This document shows, piece by piece, positions 25,452 to 34,915 of a DNA stretch of 64,000 nt. How positions within the stretch are numbered: the first letter of the stretch is position 1; the number at the start of each line of letters is the position of its first letter. The stretch spans positions 1 to 64,000 of the forward strand of contig NZ_JBMWAN010000001.1 in assembly GCF_049546785.1 (NCBI RefSeq). Direction: 5' to 3'. Position numbers and translations under genes: made by a program. The notes beneath the pieces were generated by a model. That model worked only from the letters and a program-made list of their open reading frames with translations. It was not told the origin of the DNA and searched no databases. The stretch comes from Nitrospira_D sp035465795 (GTDB lineage: Bacteria; Nitrospirota; Nitrospiria; Nitrospirales; Nitrospiraceae).

Positions 25452-26144
25452 ATGATGAGACATACGGAACGCCACAGAACAGACCGCATCGGATGGCTCC
25501 GTGCGGCGGTGCTTGGGGCCAACGACGGAATTGTGTCCACCGCGAGCCTCATCTTAGGCGTGGCAGCCGCTGGCGCGAACGCAAAGAGTATTCTGATCGC
25601 AGGCGTGGCCGGTCTGGTGGCCGGTGCGATGTCGATGGCGGCCGGCGAGTATGTGTCGGTGAGTTCGCAATCCGACACGGAGCGCGCCGATCTGGATCGT
25701 GAGCGGAAAGAATTAGCGGCTCACCCCAGGCAAGAGCATACAGAATTGACCGACATCTATGTTGGACGCGGGCTCGATGCAGGACTCGCCTCCGATGTCG
25801 CCACACAGTTGATGGCACATGATGCCCTCGGCGCACATGGGCGTGAGGAGCTGGGAATATCCGAGACGTCCACCGCGCGACCGGTTCAAGCCGCATTGGC
25901 ATCGGCCGTCACCTTTTCAGTTGGCGCAGTCCTGCCGCTGTTGATCGTCCTGGTGGTGCCGGTATCTGCCCTTATGTGGGCTGTTTCCGGCAGCTCGCTC
26001 GTCTTTCTCGCGCTCCTCGGCGCCATAGCTGCGCGTACCGGCGGCGCACCTGTGCTGACTGCTGCCGCACGGGTGACTTTCTGGGGTGCCCTCGCCATGG
26101 CCCTGACCGCCGGGGTGGGCGCGCTGTTTGGGGTTGCGGCGTGA
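25452..26144 (+). CDS. VIT1/CCC1 family (Fe2+/Mn2+) transporter
   Basis: 230 residues from the ATG at 25452 (or 25455). It matches the VIT1/CCC1 family (PF01988): WLRAAVLGANDGIVSTASLI, then VAGLVAGAMSMAAGEYVSVS followed by QSDTERADL, the metal-binding helix with its GEYVSV and acidic-charged loop, and three more helices (VGAVLPLLIVLVVP, SSLVFLALLGAIAART, FWGALAMALTAGVGALFG). The family moves Fe2+ or Mn2+ out of the cytosol or into storage. An upstream in-frame start at 25377 would overlap the promoter-like block. It precedes mgtA by 136 bases on the same strand, so a metal-homeostasis group is plausible. Confidence 0.9.
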   Translation: MMRHTERHRTDRIGWLRAAVLGANDGIVSTASLILGVAAAGANAKSILIAGVAGLVAGAMSMAAGEYVSVSSQSDTERADLDRERKELAAHPRQEHTELTDIYVGRGLDAGLASDVATQLMAHDALGAHGREELGISETSTARPVQAALASAVTFSVGAVLPLLIVLVVPVSALMWAVSGSSLVFLALLGAIAARTGGAPVLTAAARVTFWGALAMALTAGVGALFGVAA

Positions 26145-26280
26145 GATTCCTACGCCGCCCCGACCTCGCACGAGGTTCCCAGAACACCGCAGTCGTCGTT
26201 CAATAGACAACAACGGCATAGACCAGATTGCTTCTTCGAGCGTACACCGTCGCCGTTTCTTCTCACTCGGTAGAGGCCGA

Positions 26281-28914
26281 ATGACCATCTCCCAGAAAAC
26301 CCTGGGTACGGCTCAGTCCCCCGATCCTGTCTCCGGCGGAACAGGGGCGCATGATTCCGCGCAACTCTTGGAAGCGGCGTATGCCGACACCGATACCGTC
26401 CTCAAGGGACTTGCCTCCCAACTCAGCGGATTGAGCACAGCAGACGCCGCTTCTCGCGTGAAGCAGTTCGGAAGAAACGAGATCGCGAGAGAGCAGTCTC
26501 AATCGGCCTTCATGAGACTCTTCAGGAACATCACAAATCCCTTGGTCCTTCTGCTCCTGGCCCTGGGCGTGCTGTCCTTTCTCACTGGAGACCTGCGGGC
26601 CACGGTGGTCATTTTCGTGATGGTGGTACTGGGCGTGGTATTACGCTTCTTCCAGGAAATGCGAGCCGATCATGCAGCCGAGAAGCTTCAAGCGATGGTC
26701 AGCAACACCGCGACAGTCGTGCGCGCCGACAAGGAGGAAGAAGTCTCGCTCAAGATGGTCGTGCCTGGCGATATCATCCGGCTAGCCGCCGGCGATATGG
26801 TGCCGGCTGATGTGCGGGTGCTGTCCGCCAAAGACCTGTTCGTGAATCAAGCGGCCCTCACCGGCGAAGCCCTGCCTGTGGAAAAAAAGGCCCCCCCGGC
26901 ATCGGCAGACGTTCAGAACCCGCTGGACCTTCCCAACATCTGCTTCTTGGGCTCCAACGTGGAGAGCGGAGCCGCGACCGCCGTGGTCGTCCATACCGGG
27001 GACCGGACCTACTTTGGCTCGCTGGCCGCCAGTATTGTCGGAGGGCGCCAGTTAACCAGCTTCGACAAGGGCATCAACAAGTTCACCTGGCTGATGATCT
27101 ACTTTATCGCCGTGATGGTTCCGGCTGTGTTCCTCATCAACGGACTGAGCAAACACAACTGGCTGGACGCGTTCCTGTTTGCCATGGCCGTGGCCGTCGG
27201 GCTGACCCCCGAGATGCTGCCGATGATCGTGACCGTAAACCTGTCCAAAGGGGCTCTCGCCATGGCCCGCAAGAAAGTGATCGTCAAACGCCTGAACGCC
27301 ATTCAGAACTTCGGAGCGATGGACGTGCTGTGCACCGACAAGACCGGCACCCTCACCCAGGGCAAGATCGTGCTCGAAAAGCACCTAGACGCGCACGGCG
27401 ATCCCAGCGAAAAAGTGCTGCATTACGGCTACCTCAACAGCTACAACCATACCGGGCTGAAGAACCTCCTCGATGAGGCGATCCTCGCCCATGAGGAGCT
27501 CGAGGAACGCCTGAAAGCCAAAGAGCACTACCGCAAGATCGATGAGATCCCGTTCGACTTCGTGCGGCGCCGAATGTCAGTGGTGGTGGAAGATACAACC
27601 GGGTTGAACACGCTGATCTGCAAGGGCGCGGTAGATGAAGTGCTCGGACTCTGCACCCGAGTGGAAGTCCAAGGGGAGATCATTGAAGTACTGCCCGAGC
27701 ACGATGCGAAACGCCGGCAGATTGCAGACGACCTGAACGGTCAGGGGTTCCGGGTCATCGCCCTGGCGTATAAGACCATGCCGAATGCCCCGGATGAACC
27801 AGTCTATTCGGTCAAGGATGAATCCGACCTGATCCTACTGGGTTTCCTCGCCTTCCTCGATCCGCCCAAGGACACCGCGACAGAGGCGTTAAAGCGGCTC
27901 CACAGCTTGAACGTGGACGTCAAGGTCCTAACCGGCGACAACGAGATCATCACCGCCCACATCTGCAAGGAAGTCGGCATGCCGGTGGAACATCTCCTGC
28001 TCGGCTCTCAGATCGAGACGATGACAGAATCGGAACTGGCCGAAGCCGCCGGCGCCACCAGCGTCTTTGCCAGGCTGGTCCCGGCTCACAAGGAGCGCAT
28101 CATCCGTGCGCTCCAGAGCAAGGGCCACGTCTTGGGGTTCCTCGGCGACGGCATCAACGACGCCCCGGCCTTGAAGGCCGCCGATGTGGGCATCTCGGTG
28201 GACAGCGCCGTGGACATCGCCAAAGAGTCATCCGATATCATCCTGCTGAAAAACAGCCTGCTGGTGCTGGAGCAGGGCGTGCTGGAAGGCCGGCGGGTGT
28301 TCGGGAACATCATCAAATACATCAAAATGGCGGCCAGTTCGAACTTCGGCAACATGTTCAGTGTCGTGGGGGCCAGCGCGTTCCTGCCGTTCCTCCCCAT
28401 GCTGCCGATCCAGGTGCTGGTCAACAACCTCCTGTACGACTTCTCGCAGACCACTATCCCCACCGACGAGGTGGATGCGGAATGGCTGACCAAGCCGCGC
28501 CAGTGGACGATCGATAAGATCTTGCGTTTTATTCTGTGTATCGGGCCAATCAGCTCGATCTTCGATTACCTGACGTTCTTCTTGCTGCTGTACGTGTTCA
28601 ACTGCTGGGACAATCCGGCGCTCTTCCACACGGGCTGGTTTGTGGAGTCGCTCTTCACCCAGACGTTGATCATCCATGTCATTCGAACCAACAAGATCCC
28701 GTTCATCCAAAGCCGGGCTAGTTGGCCGCTCATCGCCACTTCCATGATCATTGTCGCGGTCGGCGCCTGGCTGACGGTGTCGCCCTTGGCAAACACGCTC
28801 GGGTTTGTCCCGCTCCCTCCGCAGTACTGGCTGTTTCTGGCCCTCATGCTGCTCGGCTATGCGATACTGACACAGGTGGTGAAGGCTTGGTTTATTCGCC
28901 GGTTTGGCGAATGA
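26281..28914 (+). CDS. mgtA: Magnesium-transporting P-type ATPase (P3B)
   Basis: 877 residues from the ATG at 26281. All P-type ATPase marks are present: an N-terminal cation-transporter domain with RVKQFGRNEIA, the actuator loop ALTGEALPVEKK, the membrane motif VGLTPEMLPMIVTVNLSKGA, the phosphorylation site CTDKTGTLTQGK, the nucleotide-binding region around MSVVVEDTTGLNTLICKGAV, and the hinge GDGINDAPALKAADVG. PEMLP in place of PEGL and the closing helices (KWF then NILRF...) are as in MgtA/MgtB, so it should import Mg2+ using ATP. The gene follows VIT1/CCC1 by 136 bases and is probably a separate unit. No Mg-sensing leader was recognised in that gap. Confidence 0.95.
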   Translation: MTISQKTLGTAQSPDPVSGGTGAHDSAQLLEAAYADTDTVLKGLASQLSGLSTADAASRVKQFGRNEIAREQSQSAFMRLFRNITNPLVLLLLALGVLSFLTGDLRATVVIFVMVVLGVVLRFFQEMRADHAAEKLQAMVSNTATVVRADKEEEVSLKMVVPGDIIRLAAGDMVPADVRVLSAKDLFVNQAALTGEALPVEKKAPPASADVQNPLDLPNICFLGSNVESGAATAVVVHTGDRTYFGSLAASIVGGRQLTSFDKGINKFTWLMIYFIAVMVPAVFLINGLSKHNWLDAFLFAMAVAVGLTPEMLPMIVTVNLSKGALAMARKKVIVKRLNAIQNFGAMDVLCTDKTGTLTQGKIVLEKHLDAHGDPSEKVLHYGYLNSYNHTGLKNLLDEAILAHEELEERLKAKEHYRKIDEIPFDFVRRRMSVVVEDTTGLNTLICKGAVDEVLGLCTRVEVQGEIIEVLPEHDAKRRQIADDLNGQGFRVIALAYKTMPNAPDEPVYSVKDESDLILLGFLAFLDPPKDTATEALKRLHSLNVDVKVLTGDNEIITAHICKEVGMPVEHLLLGSQIETMTESELAEAAGATSVFARLVPAHKERIIRALQSKGHVLGFLGDGINDAPALKAADVGISVDSAVDIAKESSDIILLKNSLLVLEQGVLEGRRVFGNIIKYIKMAASSNFGNMFSVVGASAFLPFLPMLPIQVLVNNLLYDFSQTTIPTDEVDAEWLTKPRQWTIDKILRFILCIGPISSIFDYLTFFLLLYVFNCWDNPALFHTGWFVESLFTQTLIIHVIRTNKIPFIQSRASWPLIATSMIIVAVGAWLTVSPLANTLGFVPLPPQYWLFLALMLLGYAILTQVVKAWFIRRFGE

Positions 28915-29124
28915 TGATAGAGGGACTGTGATCCATCTCGTTTCCTTGTTGGCCTGCTTGTCGTGACCAGCACGTGTGGATCATCAAAGACCAACCAGCC
29001 GATCCCCATATGCTCGTACCATCAGCTATAGACCAGCGGCTCCTCGTTCGTGCTGTAGCTATGCCCTCATACGGTACGCTCATACCCACGATCCGCTGCG
29101 GTCTCATTCCAAACTGAGGAACCT

Positions 29125-30588
29125 ATGACCAGTCATCGCTCAGATCTCAAAGGCATCGCCCGTCGCGCCATGGTCGAACGCGGACTCTTGCCGGACTTTT
29201 CGGCTGCGGCGATGGCTGAACTCGCTCACATTCAACGCGCCGCCACGGACCAGCAGTCGCCCCTGCGTGACCTGACAAGCCTGCTCTGGGCCTCGATCGA
29301 CAACGACGATTCGCGCGACCTCGACCAACTCACCGTCGCCGAGCTGCAGCCGGACCGGTCCGTGAAAATCCTGGTTGCGATTGCCGACGTGGACGCGCTG
29401 GTCACAAAAGATTCCGCGCTGGACGCACATGCCCGGCACAATACGACGTCGGTCTATACGGCCGGCGAGCTGTTCCCTATGCTGCCGGAACAGCTCTCAA
29501 CTGACCTGACGTCACTGGGGGAAGGGCAGGACCGCCTCGCCGTTGTCGTGGAGATGGTGATTGCGGAAGATGGCGCGGTGCTGAGATCCGCCCTCTTTCG
29601 GGCGCTGGTGCTTAACCACGCAAAGCTGGCCTATAACAGCGTCGCAGCATGGCTCTCGGGAACGGGACCCGCGCCGGAACGGATCTCGGCCGTCTCCGGT
29701 CTCGAGGCTCAACTCCGCCTCCAGGACCAGGTCGCACAACGGCTCAAGGCGAGACGACACCAGCAGGGTGCCCTGAGTCTCGAAACCCTCGAGCCGCGCG
29801 CCGTCTTTGATGGAGAGGTGCTGACCGCGGTCAGGGTCGACCAGAAGAATCGCGCGAAAGAACTGATCGAAGATTTTATGATCGCGGCCAATCAGGCCAC
29901 CGCCTCCTATCTCAAGGGAAAGGGTGTGCCTTCCTTTCGTCGCATCCTCCGATCACCCGAACGTTGGCAGCGGATTGTCGAGGTGGCGGCGCGCTGGGGC
30001 GAGCCCTTGCCGGGAGAGCCCGACGCGCGGGCGCTCGAAACCTTCCTCGTGAAGCGGCGGCAGGCCGACCCGGTCAGATTTCCGGATCTGTCCTTGGCGA
30101 TTGTGAAGCTCATCGGCCGGGGCGAATATGTGCTGGATCAATCGAAGGACCGCGCGCCCGAACATTTCGGGCTGGCCGTGAAGGGGTATACCCACTCGAC
30201 GGCTCCCAATCGGCGCTTTCCCGATCTCATCACCCAACGACTGGTCAAAGCGGCGCTGGCCGGCACGTCCACCCCGTATCGTCCCGACGAACTGAAGTAT
30301 CTGGCCGGCCACTGTACCGAGAAAGAAGACGATGCGGAACGAGTCGAGCGGCAGCTCCGAAAATCCGCCGCCGCCCTGCTGCTCGAATCACGGATCGGGC
30401 AGCGATTCGACGCAATCGTGACCGGCGCCTCGGACAAAGGAACGTGGGTGCGGCTCCTCGATCCGCCGGTTGAAGGCAAACTAGGCGGGATTACACGAGG
30501 TCTTGACGTTGGGGACACGGTGAACGTGGAACTTATCAGCACGAACGTCGAACGCGGATACATTGATTTTTCCAGAGTCGGGGCCTGA
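29125..30588 (+). CDS. RNB-domain ribonuclease (RNase II/R family)
   Basis: 487 residues; GAGGA precedes the ATG. The RNB catalytic part is clear: SIDNDDSRDLDQL with its metal-binding Asp cluster near residue 57, VKILVAIADVDALV, NTTSVYTAGELFPMLPEQL, and near residue 350 FGLAVKGYTHSTAPNRRFPD followed by LITQRLV. An S1-like tail (RFDAIVTGASDKGTWVRLLD) closes the protein. The N-terminal cold-shock domains of RNase II and R are missing, so it is a shorter RNB variant as in some RNase II-type enzymes of this length. It should degrade RNA 3' to 5'. No partner is evident. Confidence 0.92.
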   Translation: MTSHRSDLKGIARRAMVERGLLPDFSAAAMAELAHIQRAATDQQSPLRDLTSLLWASIDNDDSRDLDQLTVAELQPDRSVKILVAIADVDALVTKDSALDAHARHNTTSVYTAGELFPMLPEQLSTDLTSLGEGQDRLAVVVEMVIAEDGAVLRSALFRALVLNHAKLAYNSVAAWLSGTGPAPERISAVSGLEAQLRLQDQVAQRLKARRHQQGALSLETLEPRAVFDGEVLTAVRVDQKNRAKELIEDFMIAANQATASYLKGKGVPSFRRILRSPERWQRIVEVAARWGEPLPGEPDARALETFLVKRRQADPVRFPDLSLAIVKLIGRGEYVLDQSKDRAPEHFGLAVKGYTHSTAPNRRFPDLITQRLVKAALAGTSTPYRPDELKYLAGHCTEKEDDAERVERQLRKSAAALLLESRIGQRFDAIVTGASDKGTWVRLLDPPVEGKLGGITRGLDVGDTVNVELISTNVERGYIDFSRVGA

Positions 30589-30603
30589 GAGCATTCTCAG
30601 GCC
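30582..30603 (+). terminator. Stem-loop overlapping the RNase gene stop codon
   Basis: GGCCTGAGA (30582-30590) pairs perfectly with TCTCAGGCC (30595-30603) around a GCAT loop. The stop codon lies inside the left arm. No U-run follows, so this is a stabilising or weak terminating structure between convergent genes. Confidence 0.45.
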
Positions 30604-30673
30604 ATCCAGTGTACTCGTGGCGGACATGTCTGGCGCGACCGGCGGAGGTTCAAGAACAGAAGGACCGGGGGCA

Positions 30674-32017
30674 TCACTGCTTGAGGACGCATTTTTCGTA
30701 CAAGTCTTTCAGCTTGGCCGTCTGATCGTATCGCGTTTTGAGGGCGCGGTAGGCTGGTTCGTTGTATAACTGCCAGAATTCTTCGCGTGAGTAGAACGCC
30801 TCCGAATAGAGAGATTTCTTCCCGTGCAACTCCTTCACTTTGGCTTCGACTTTCTTGTTGAAATACCCGTCCTCATGATCGGTTTTGACGGCGTCCCAGA
30901 ATCCAAAGTTGACATAGAGCGTCCCTGGGGTCATCGGGTACAAGGGATATGAGGCCGATGGATCATAGGACGCGACCGGACAGATCCACACAGGTGTGAT
31001 CCCGATCTCCCGATTGAAGAACCTGGCAAACTCCGCCGCATGCTCAAGCGGGATTTCGACATCCTGAATCACGGCCTCCTGCCGGCCGGCCAGCGCCCTG
31101 GCCACCCGCTGCGCGGTAGGCGAACGATTGAACTTGCTGCGCAGTTGCCAATACACGGTGGAGCACAGCCGCTTCCTGCCCCACAGCCATCGCACGAGCG
31201 GATGCTGGACGAAGAAATGTTTCGAGCACCAGAACCAATCAGTGTCCCATCGCCAGAGATAGTCGTGCGCCGTGAGGTAGTCGACCGTCTTCTGCCGGAT
31301 CGACCGATAATAGATGTGCTGATAGGTGTAATCGCTGAGCCATTCGGCCTGATCGACCCATTCGCCGGTCGTGATATAGAGTTCCCGGTCGTCGAACATC
31401 GTGCCATCGACGAACTCCACCTGCCGGTCCCGGCAGACGCGCCCCAGCGCATGAAAATAGGTCTCCAGATCCGAATACCGCTCGTGCCGGAGGCGGACAA
31501 ATTTCCCGACGGGGATGAGCGCAACTTTGACTTTGAGCGCATAGCCCAACGTGCCGTAGGAATTCGCAAAGCCGAAGAACAGATCTTTGTGCTCGTTGTC
31601 TTTGGTGGCTGCGACGACTGTGCCGTCAGGCAGGAGGATCTCAATTTCCAGGATCGTCTCATGGACGAAGCCGTACTTGAATGAGGACGACTCGATACCC
31701 ACTCCCGCCAACGCCCCGCCGATGGTGATCGACTTCAGTTGAGGGACCACGCAGGGCATCAGCTGGAACGACAGCGTTTCACGAACCAGCTCTTCGTAGG
31801 TCGTCATCCCTTCGACTTCGGCATACCGTTCGTTCTGGTCAACGCGGATGACATGGTTGAAGTGGCGGACATCCAGCCTGTGCCGCTGCTCCTGAACCCG
31901 CTGACGGAAGAGATTTGACGTCGTTTTTTCAAGGGCCAGCGATCCGGCCGTGCCCGACGCACGAAGGGCAGCGACCAACGCGGCCCTCTTACGGGCATAG
32001 TCTTCAGGGGAAATCAT
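30674..32017 (-). CDS. FAD-binding oxidoreductase, DHCR24/TmsA-like
   Basis: 447 residues. The FAD-binding type 4 domain shows VIRVDQNERYAEVEGMTTYE, then PQLKSITIGGALAGVGIES and FKYGFVHETILEIEILLPDG, the pattern of DHCR24 (sterol delta24-reductase) and of the TmsA/BfaA enzymes that reduce a methylene to a methyl branch in fatty acids. The later half carries conserved aromatic segments (FWCSKHFFVQHPLVRWLWG) and ends YDQTAKLKDLYEKCVLK. It is soluble, without a signal peptide, and starts five bases after the stop of the Cfa-type methyltransferase, so the two are one operon. The pairing supports a role in finishing methyl-branched acyl chains rather than sterol reduction. Confidence 0.85.
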   Translation of the reverse strand: MISPEDYARKRAALVAALRASGTAGSLALEKTTSNLFRQRVQEQRHRLDVRHFNHVIRVDQNERYAEVEGMTTYEELVRETLSFQLMPCVVPQLKSITIGGALAGVGIESSSFKYGFVHETILEIEILLPDGTVVAATKDNEHKDLFFGFANSYGTLGYALKVKVALIPVGKFVRLRHERYSDLETYFHALGRVCRDRQVEFVDGTMFDDRELYITTGEWVDQAEWLSDYTYQHIYYRSIRQKTVDYLTAHDYLWRWDTDWFWCSKHFFVQHPLVRWLWGRKRLCSTVYWQLRSKFNRSPTAQRVARALAGRQEAVIQDVEIPLEHAAEFARFFNREIGITPVWICPVASYDPSASYPLYPMTPGTLYVNFGFWDAVKTDHEDGYFNKKVEAKVKELHGKKSLYSEAFYSREEFWQLYNEPAYRALKTRYDQTAKLKDLYEKCVLKQ

Positions 32018-32022
32018 GGCCG

Positions 32023-33144
32023 TCAGCGTACCGCTTCATAGCCGCCCAACAGGCCATGCTTCGACATGACGATCTGCCAGAGATGGATGGTTCTGGCGCG
32101 GAAGGCCCCCGCGAGAGACAGCAGATAGTAGCGCCACATGCGGAAGAAACGCTCGTCGAAGGTCTTGTCCCATTGGGCCCGATGCCGGTCGACATTCTCC
32201 TGCCACGCGAGGAGCGTGCGGTCATAGTCGGTCCCGAAATTATGCCAGTCTTCCATCACAAAGAGCCCGTCCATCGCCGCGCTCAATTGCGCGACTGACG
32301 GCAGCATGCCGCCGGGGAAGATGTACTTATCAAACCAGGGATCGCCGGTGGTCACCGAGGCATTGTTCCCGATACTGTGAAGCAAGAACAGCCCATGCGG
32401 CTTGAGCGAGCGGTGCGCCACTTCCATGAGCGTACGGTAGTTCTTGAACCCCACGTGCTCACAAATGCCGATGGCGGCAACCTTGTCGAACTCCCCGGTC
32501 GCTTCACGATAATCCTGAAGCCGGATTTCGACGGGCAGTCCGGCACACCAGCGACGCGCGTAGGCCACCTGCCGCTCGGAAATGTTGTGGGCGACCACCG
32601 AACACCCGTAGTTGGCGGCAGCGAAATGAGCAAATCCTCCCCACCCGCACCCCAGCTCCAGCACGCGTTCGCCTTTCTGGAGTTGCAGTTTCCGGCAGAT
32701 CAAATCCAGCTTCTGCTCCTGCGCCTCCGCCAGAGTCTTTGCCCGCTTCCAATAGGCGCAGGTATATTGCATGTGGGGACCGAGCATCTGTTCGTAAAAC
32801 TCGTTGTTCAGGTCATAGTGGAGTTGCGCCACGCGTTTTGAGCGGCTCTGCGTCTGCATATTGAACAGGCGCGCCTTGAACGCATTCCAGATGAGCCCCT
32901 TATCCCGCACCGCTTTGTCGAGTTCGACCGTATGAATCCTGAAAAAGAAGTCGTCCAGCTGATTGGCATCCCACCAGCCATCCATATAGGACTCGCCGAG
33001 CCCGAGCGACCCCTCAGCCAGGACCCGATCGTAAAATTGCGCGTTGTGTACAAGGATGTCCCCTGATTGAGACCCGTTGATATGCACCCGGGCTCTCTCG
33101 AGCAATTCCTGAACAGTTTGCTGGGAAGTCATCTCGATGCTCAT
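32023..33144 (-). CDS. cfa: Cyclopropane-fatty-acyl-phospholipid synthase-type methyltransferase
   Basis: 373 residues, close in layout to E. coli Cfa. Visible are LGESYMDGWWDANQLD, the membrane-facing YDLNNEFYEQMLGPHMQYTC followed by AYWKRA, SAM motif VLELGCGWGGFAHFAAANYG, ICEHVGFKNY, LLHSIGNNASV and EDWHNFGTDYDRTLLAW. The Cys, Glu, His and Tyr positions that hold bicarbonate in Cfa are kept. The enzyme adds a methylene from SAM across a cis double bond of a phospholipid acyl chain, giving a cyclopropane, or in TmsB/BfaB relatives a methylene branch. It lies between the desaturase that makes the double bond and the FAD oxidoreductase, an order that favours the branched product. Peripheral membrane location. 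Confidence 0.93.
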   Translation of the reverse strand: MSIEMTSQQTVQELLERARVHINGSQSGDILVHNAQFYDRVLAEGSLGLGESYMDGWWDANQLDDFFFRIHTVELDKAVRDKGLIWNAFKARLFNMQTQSRSKRVAQLHYDLNNEFYEQMLGPHMQYTCAYWKRAKTLAEAQEQKLDLICRKLQLQKGERVLELGCGWGGFAHFAAANYGCSVVAHNISERQVAYARRWCAGLPVEIRLQDYREATGEFDKVAAIGICEHVGFKNYRTLMEVAHRSLKPHGLFLLHSIGNNASVTTGDPWFDKYIFPGGMLPSVAQLSAAMDGLFVMEDWHNFGTDYDRTLLAWQENVDRHRAQWDKTFDERFFRMWRYYLLSLAGAFRARTIHLWQIVMSKHGLLGGYEAVR

Positions 33145-33255
33145 TTTCCCCTCACCGCCTCGACAGAGGTTCCGTCCATATCACAAGAGAGTGCCGTGCC
33201 GGCAGCCCGAGCCGCAATGGCCGACACAGCGTCCCTGCAACCGCCCGGCTGTGTC

Positions 33256-34137
33256 TCACGACAAGTTGACGGTGTGTCCGGGAACCAGCACTTTCGCCTT
33301 AATGTGGGCCGGAGGGGTTCTCAGATCCCACACGATCCCGAGCCAGGAAAGCACGGTCAGAACATAATAGGACAAGTCCACCTCCCACCAGCGCCACCCT
33401 TGATTGACGGACGACTGGTAGTAATGGTGGTTATTGTGCCAGCCCTCTCCGCAACAGAGCACCGCCAGGATGAAGCTGTTCCGGCTTCCGTCGCGGGAGT
33501 TGTATCGCACGCGGCCCATGATGTGGGTCAGAGAATTGATGAAGAAGGTACAGTGATAGAGCACGCTGGTGGAAATGAAGAATCCCCAGATGAGTCCGGG
33601 AAATCCCCACAACATGAATATCAGGAGCGCGTACAGGAACGGCGGAATGTAGTGAAACCGGTTCAGGACGCGCAGTTCAGGATATTTCTCCAAGTCCCTC
33701 ACCAGGGCGAACTCGGTCCGCACATACTCGTCGGACAAGAGCCATCCGACATGGGAGTACCAGAACCCCCGCTGCACCGGGGAATGGCGGTCTTCTTCCC
33801 GGTCTGAGTGCCTGTGGTGATGCCGATGGTGTGAGGCCCACCATAAGACGCCCTTCTGGGCGGACGTCATGGCGAGCACCGCCAGGAGAAACTGAAAGAC
33901 CCGGCTGGTCTTATAGGAGCGGTGTGAAAAGTAGCGGTGGTACCCTGCCGTGATGGCAAACATCCGCAGGTAATAGCTCCCGACCGCTAATGCCACCAAC
34001 TCCCAGCTGATCCCGGTCTGAAAGGCCCACAGACACATCAGATGGACGCTCAGGAAGGGAATCGCGCCCTTCCATGAGATGGCCTTTGCTCCCACATGCT
34101 GATCGATGGTCTCGCACGATTGACTATACATACTCAT
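33256..34137 (-). CDS. Membrane acyl desaturase (delta-9 type)
   Basis: 293 residues. The three His boxes of membrane desaturases are present: HRYFSH near residue 67, HHRHHHRHSD near residue 104, and GWHNNHHYYQ near residue 231, with four hydrophobic stretches between (FLSVHLMCLWAFQTG, ELVALAVGSYYLRMF, FLYALLIFMLWGFPG, GLIWGFFISTSVL). GEGWHNNHHYYQSSVNQGWR is characteristic of the acyl-CoA or acyl-lipid delta-9 group. Two irons and molecular oxygen introduce a cis double bond. AAGGATG lies before the ATG. The methyltransferase starts 111 bases downstream on the same strand, so the double bond made here is the probable substrate of the next enzyme. The position of the bond is not known from sequence. 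Confidence 0.93.
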   Translation of the reverse strand: MSMYSQSCETIDQHVGAKAISWKGAIPFLSVHLMCLWAFQTGISWELVALAVGSYYLRMFAITAGYHRYFSHRSYKTSRVFQFLLAVLAMTSAQKGVLWWASHHRHHHRHSDREEDRHSPVQRGFWYSHVGWLLSDEYVRTEFALVRDLEKYPELRVLNRFHYIPPFLYALLIFMLWGFPGLIWGFFISTSVLYHCTFFINSLTHIMGRVRYNSRDGSRNSFILAVLCCGEGWHNNHHYYQSSVNQGWRWWEVDLSYYVLTVLSWLGIVWDLRTPPAHIKAKVLVPGHTVNLS

Positions 34138-34915
34138 GACTCATCCTTCACCGCCATCCTTGTATGCACTTGCAGGTTAGAGACACCGGGACACAAAACC
34201 GGGCTATTCTACGTTATCAGCACGAGTCTGAGAAGAGGAAAACATGCGGACAGGAAGAGAGGCTTGAGAGGCCCTTTCCGGCAGGATGCCTCAGGTATCA
34301 CAGACACGGATCCGGCTTTCCGGCAAACTTGGCCGCATTCGAATGCTGACGCTGCCATACTCGTGACTCTCAAGCCCGAAGGCATGTCCGAACTGGCTCC
34401 CATGCACGAAATTGAATCCGGACAAACATTCGTCCAAGCAGGTGCCCCAGCGAGCGACCAGCGTCCTCGGACAAGCTGGAAGCCCCGGAGGATGGATCTG
34501 ACGATGCCTCAAATAGCCGCTAAGCAGCCCAATCAATCGCCCATGGTTTCCGGCTCGATCATTTCCCAAATTGCACAGGTACGCTATTGGGATTTCGGCT
34601 CATGTTATGATTTTGAGCCTGCATGAAAAAGCCTACAGGGCGGCACCACCTAAAGCGGGATTGCGAAAAATCGACACACAGTGAGAAATGTGAACTAATG
34701 CGATGGCTATCTCTTATACGATGAGGACAGGTGTTTTTTGAGGATTTTGCAACAATTGATTGCAGTTGACGTGGAAGGAACAGCAATCGATTTGAAAAGT
34801 ACTCCATGGCATGAATTTCGCTTGATCCATCAATCATTTTGCTCATTTAAGGCTATGTTGACTCAAGATCTTTTTTCCGGTTCGGTCTCGTCTTTAATCG
34901 AAAGGAGGGTGGCAC
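34138..34915. other. Intergenic stretch, AT-rich in its right half
   Basis: Short open frames on both strands lack motifs. From about 34560 to 34915 the sequence is visibly richer in A+T than its surroundings and includes TTTTTTG and TTTTTTCC runs. It is probably the leader and control region of the 34916 gene. Confidence 0.5.
34206..34234 (-). promoter_or_regulatory. Candidate promoter of the lipid operon
   Basis: On the minus strand TTCTCA (34234-34229), 17 bases, TAGAAT (34211-34206). The start codon of the desaturase is 68 bases further on. The -35 agrees in four of six positions. Confidence 0.4.
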
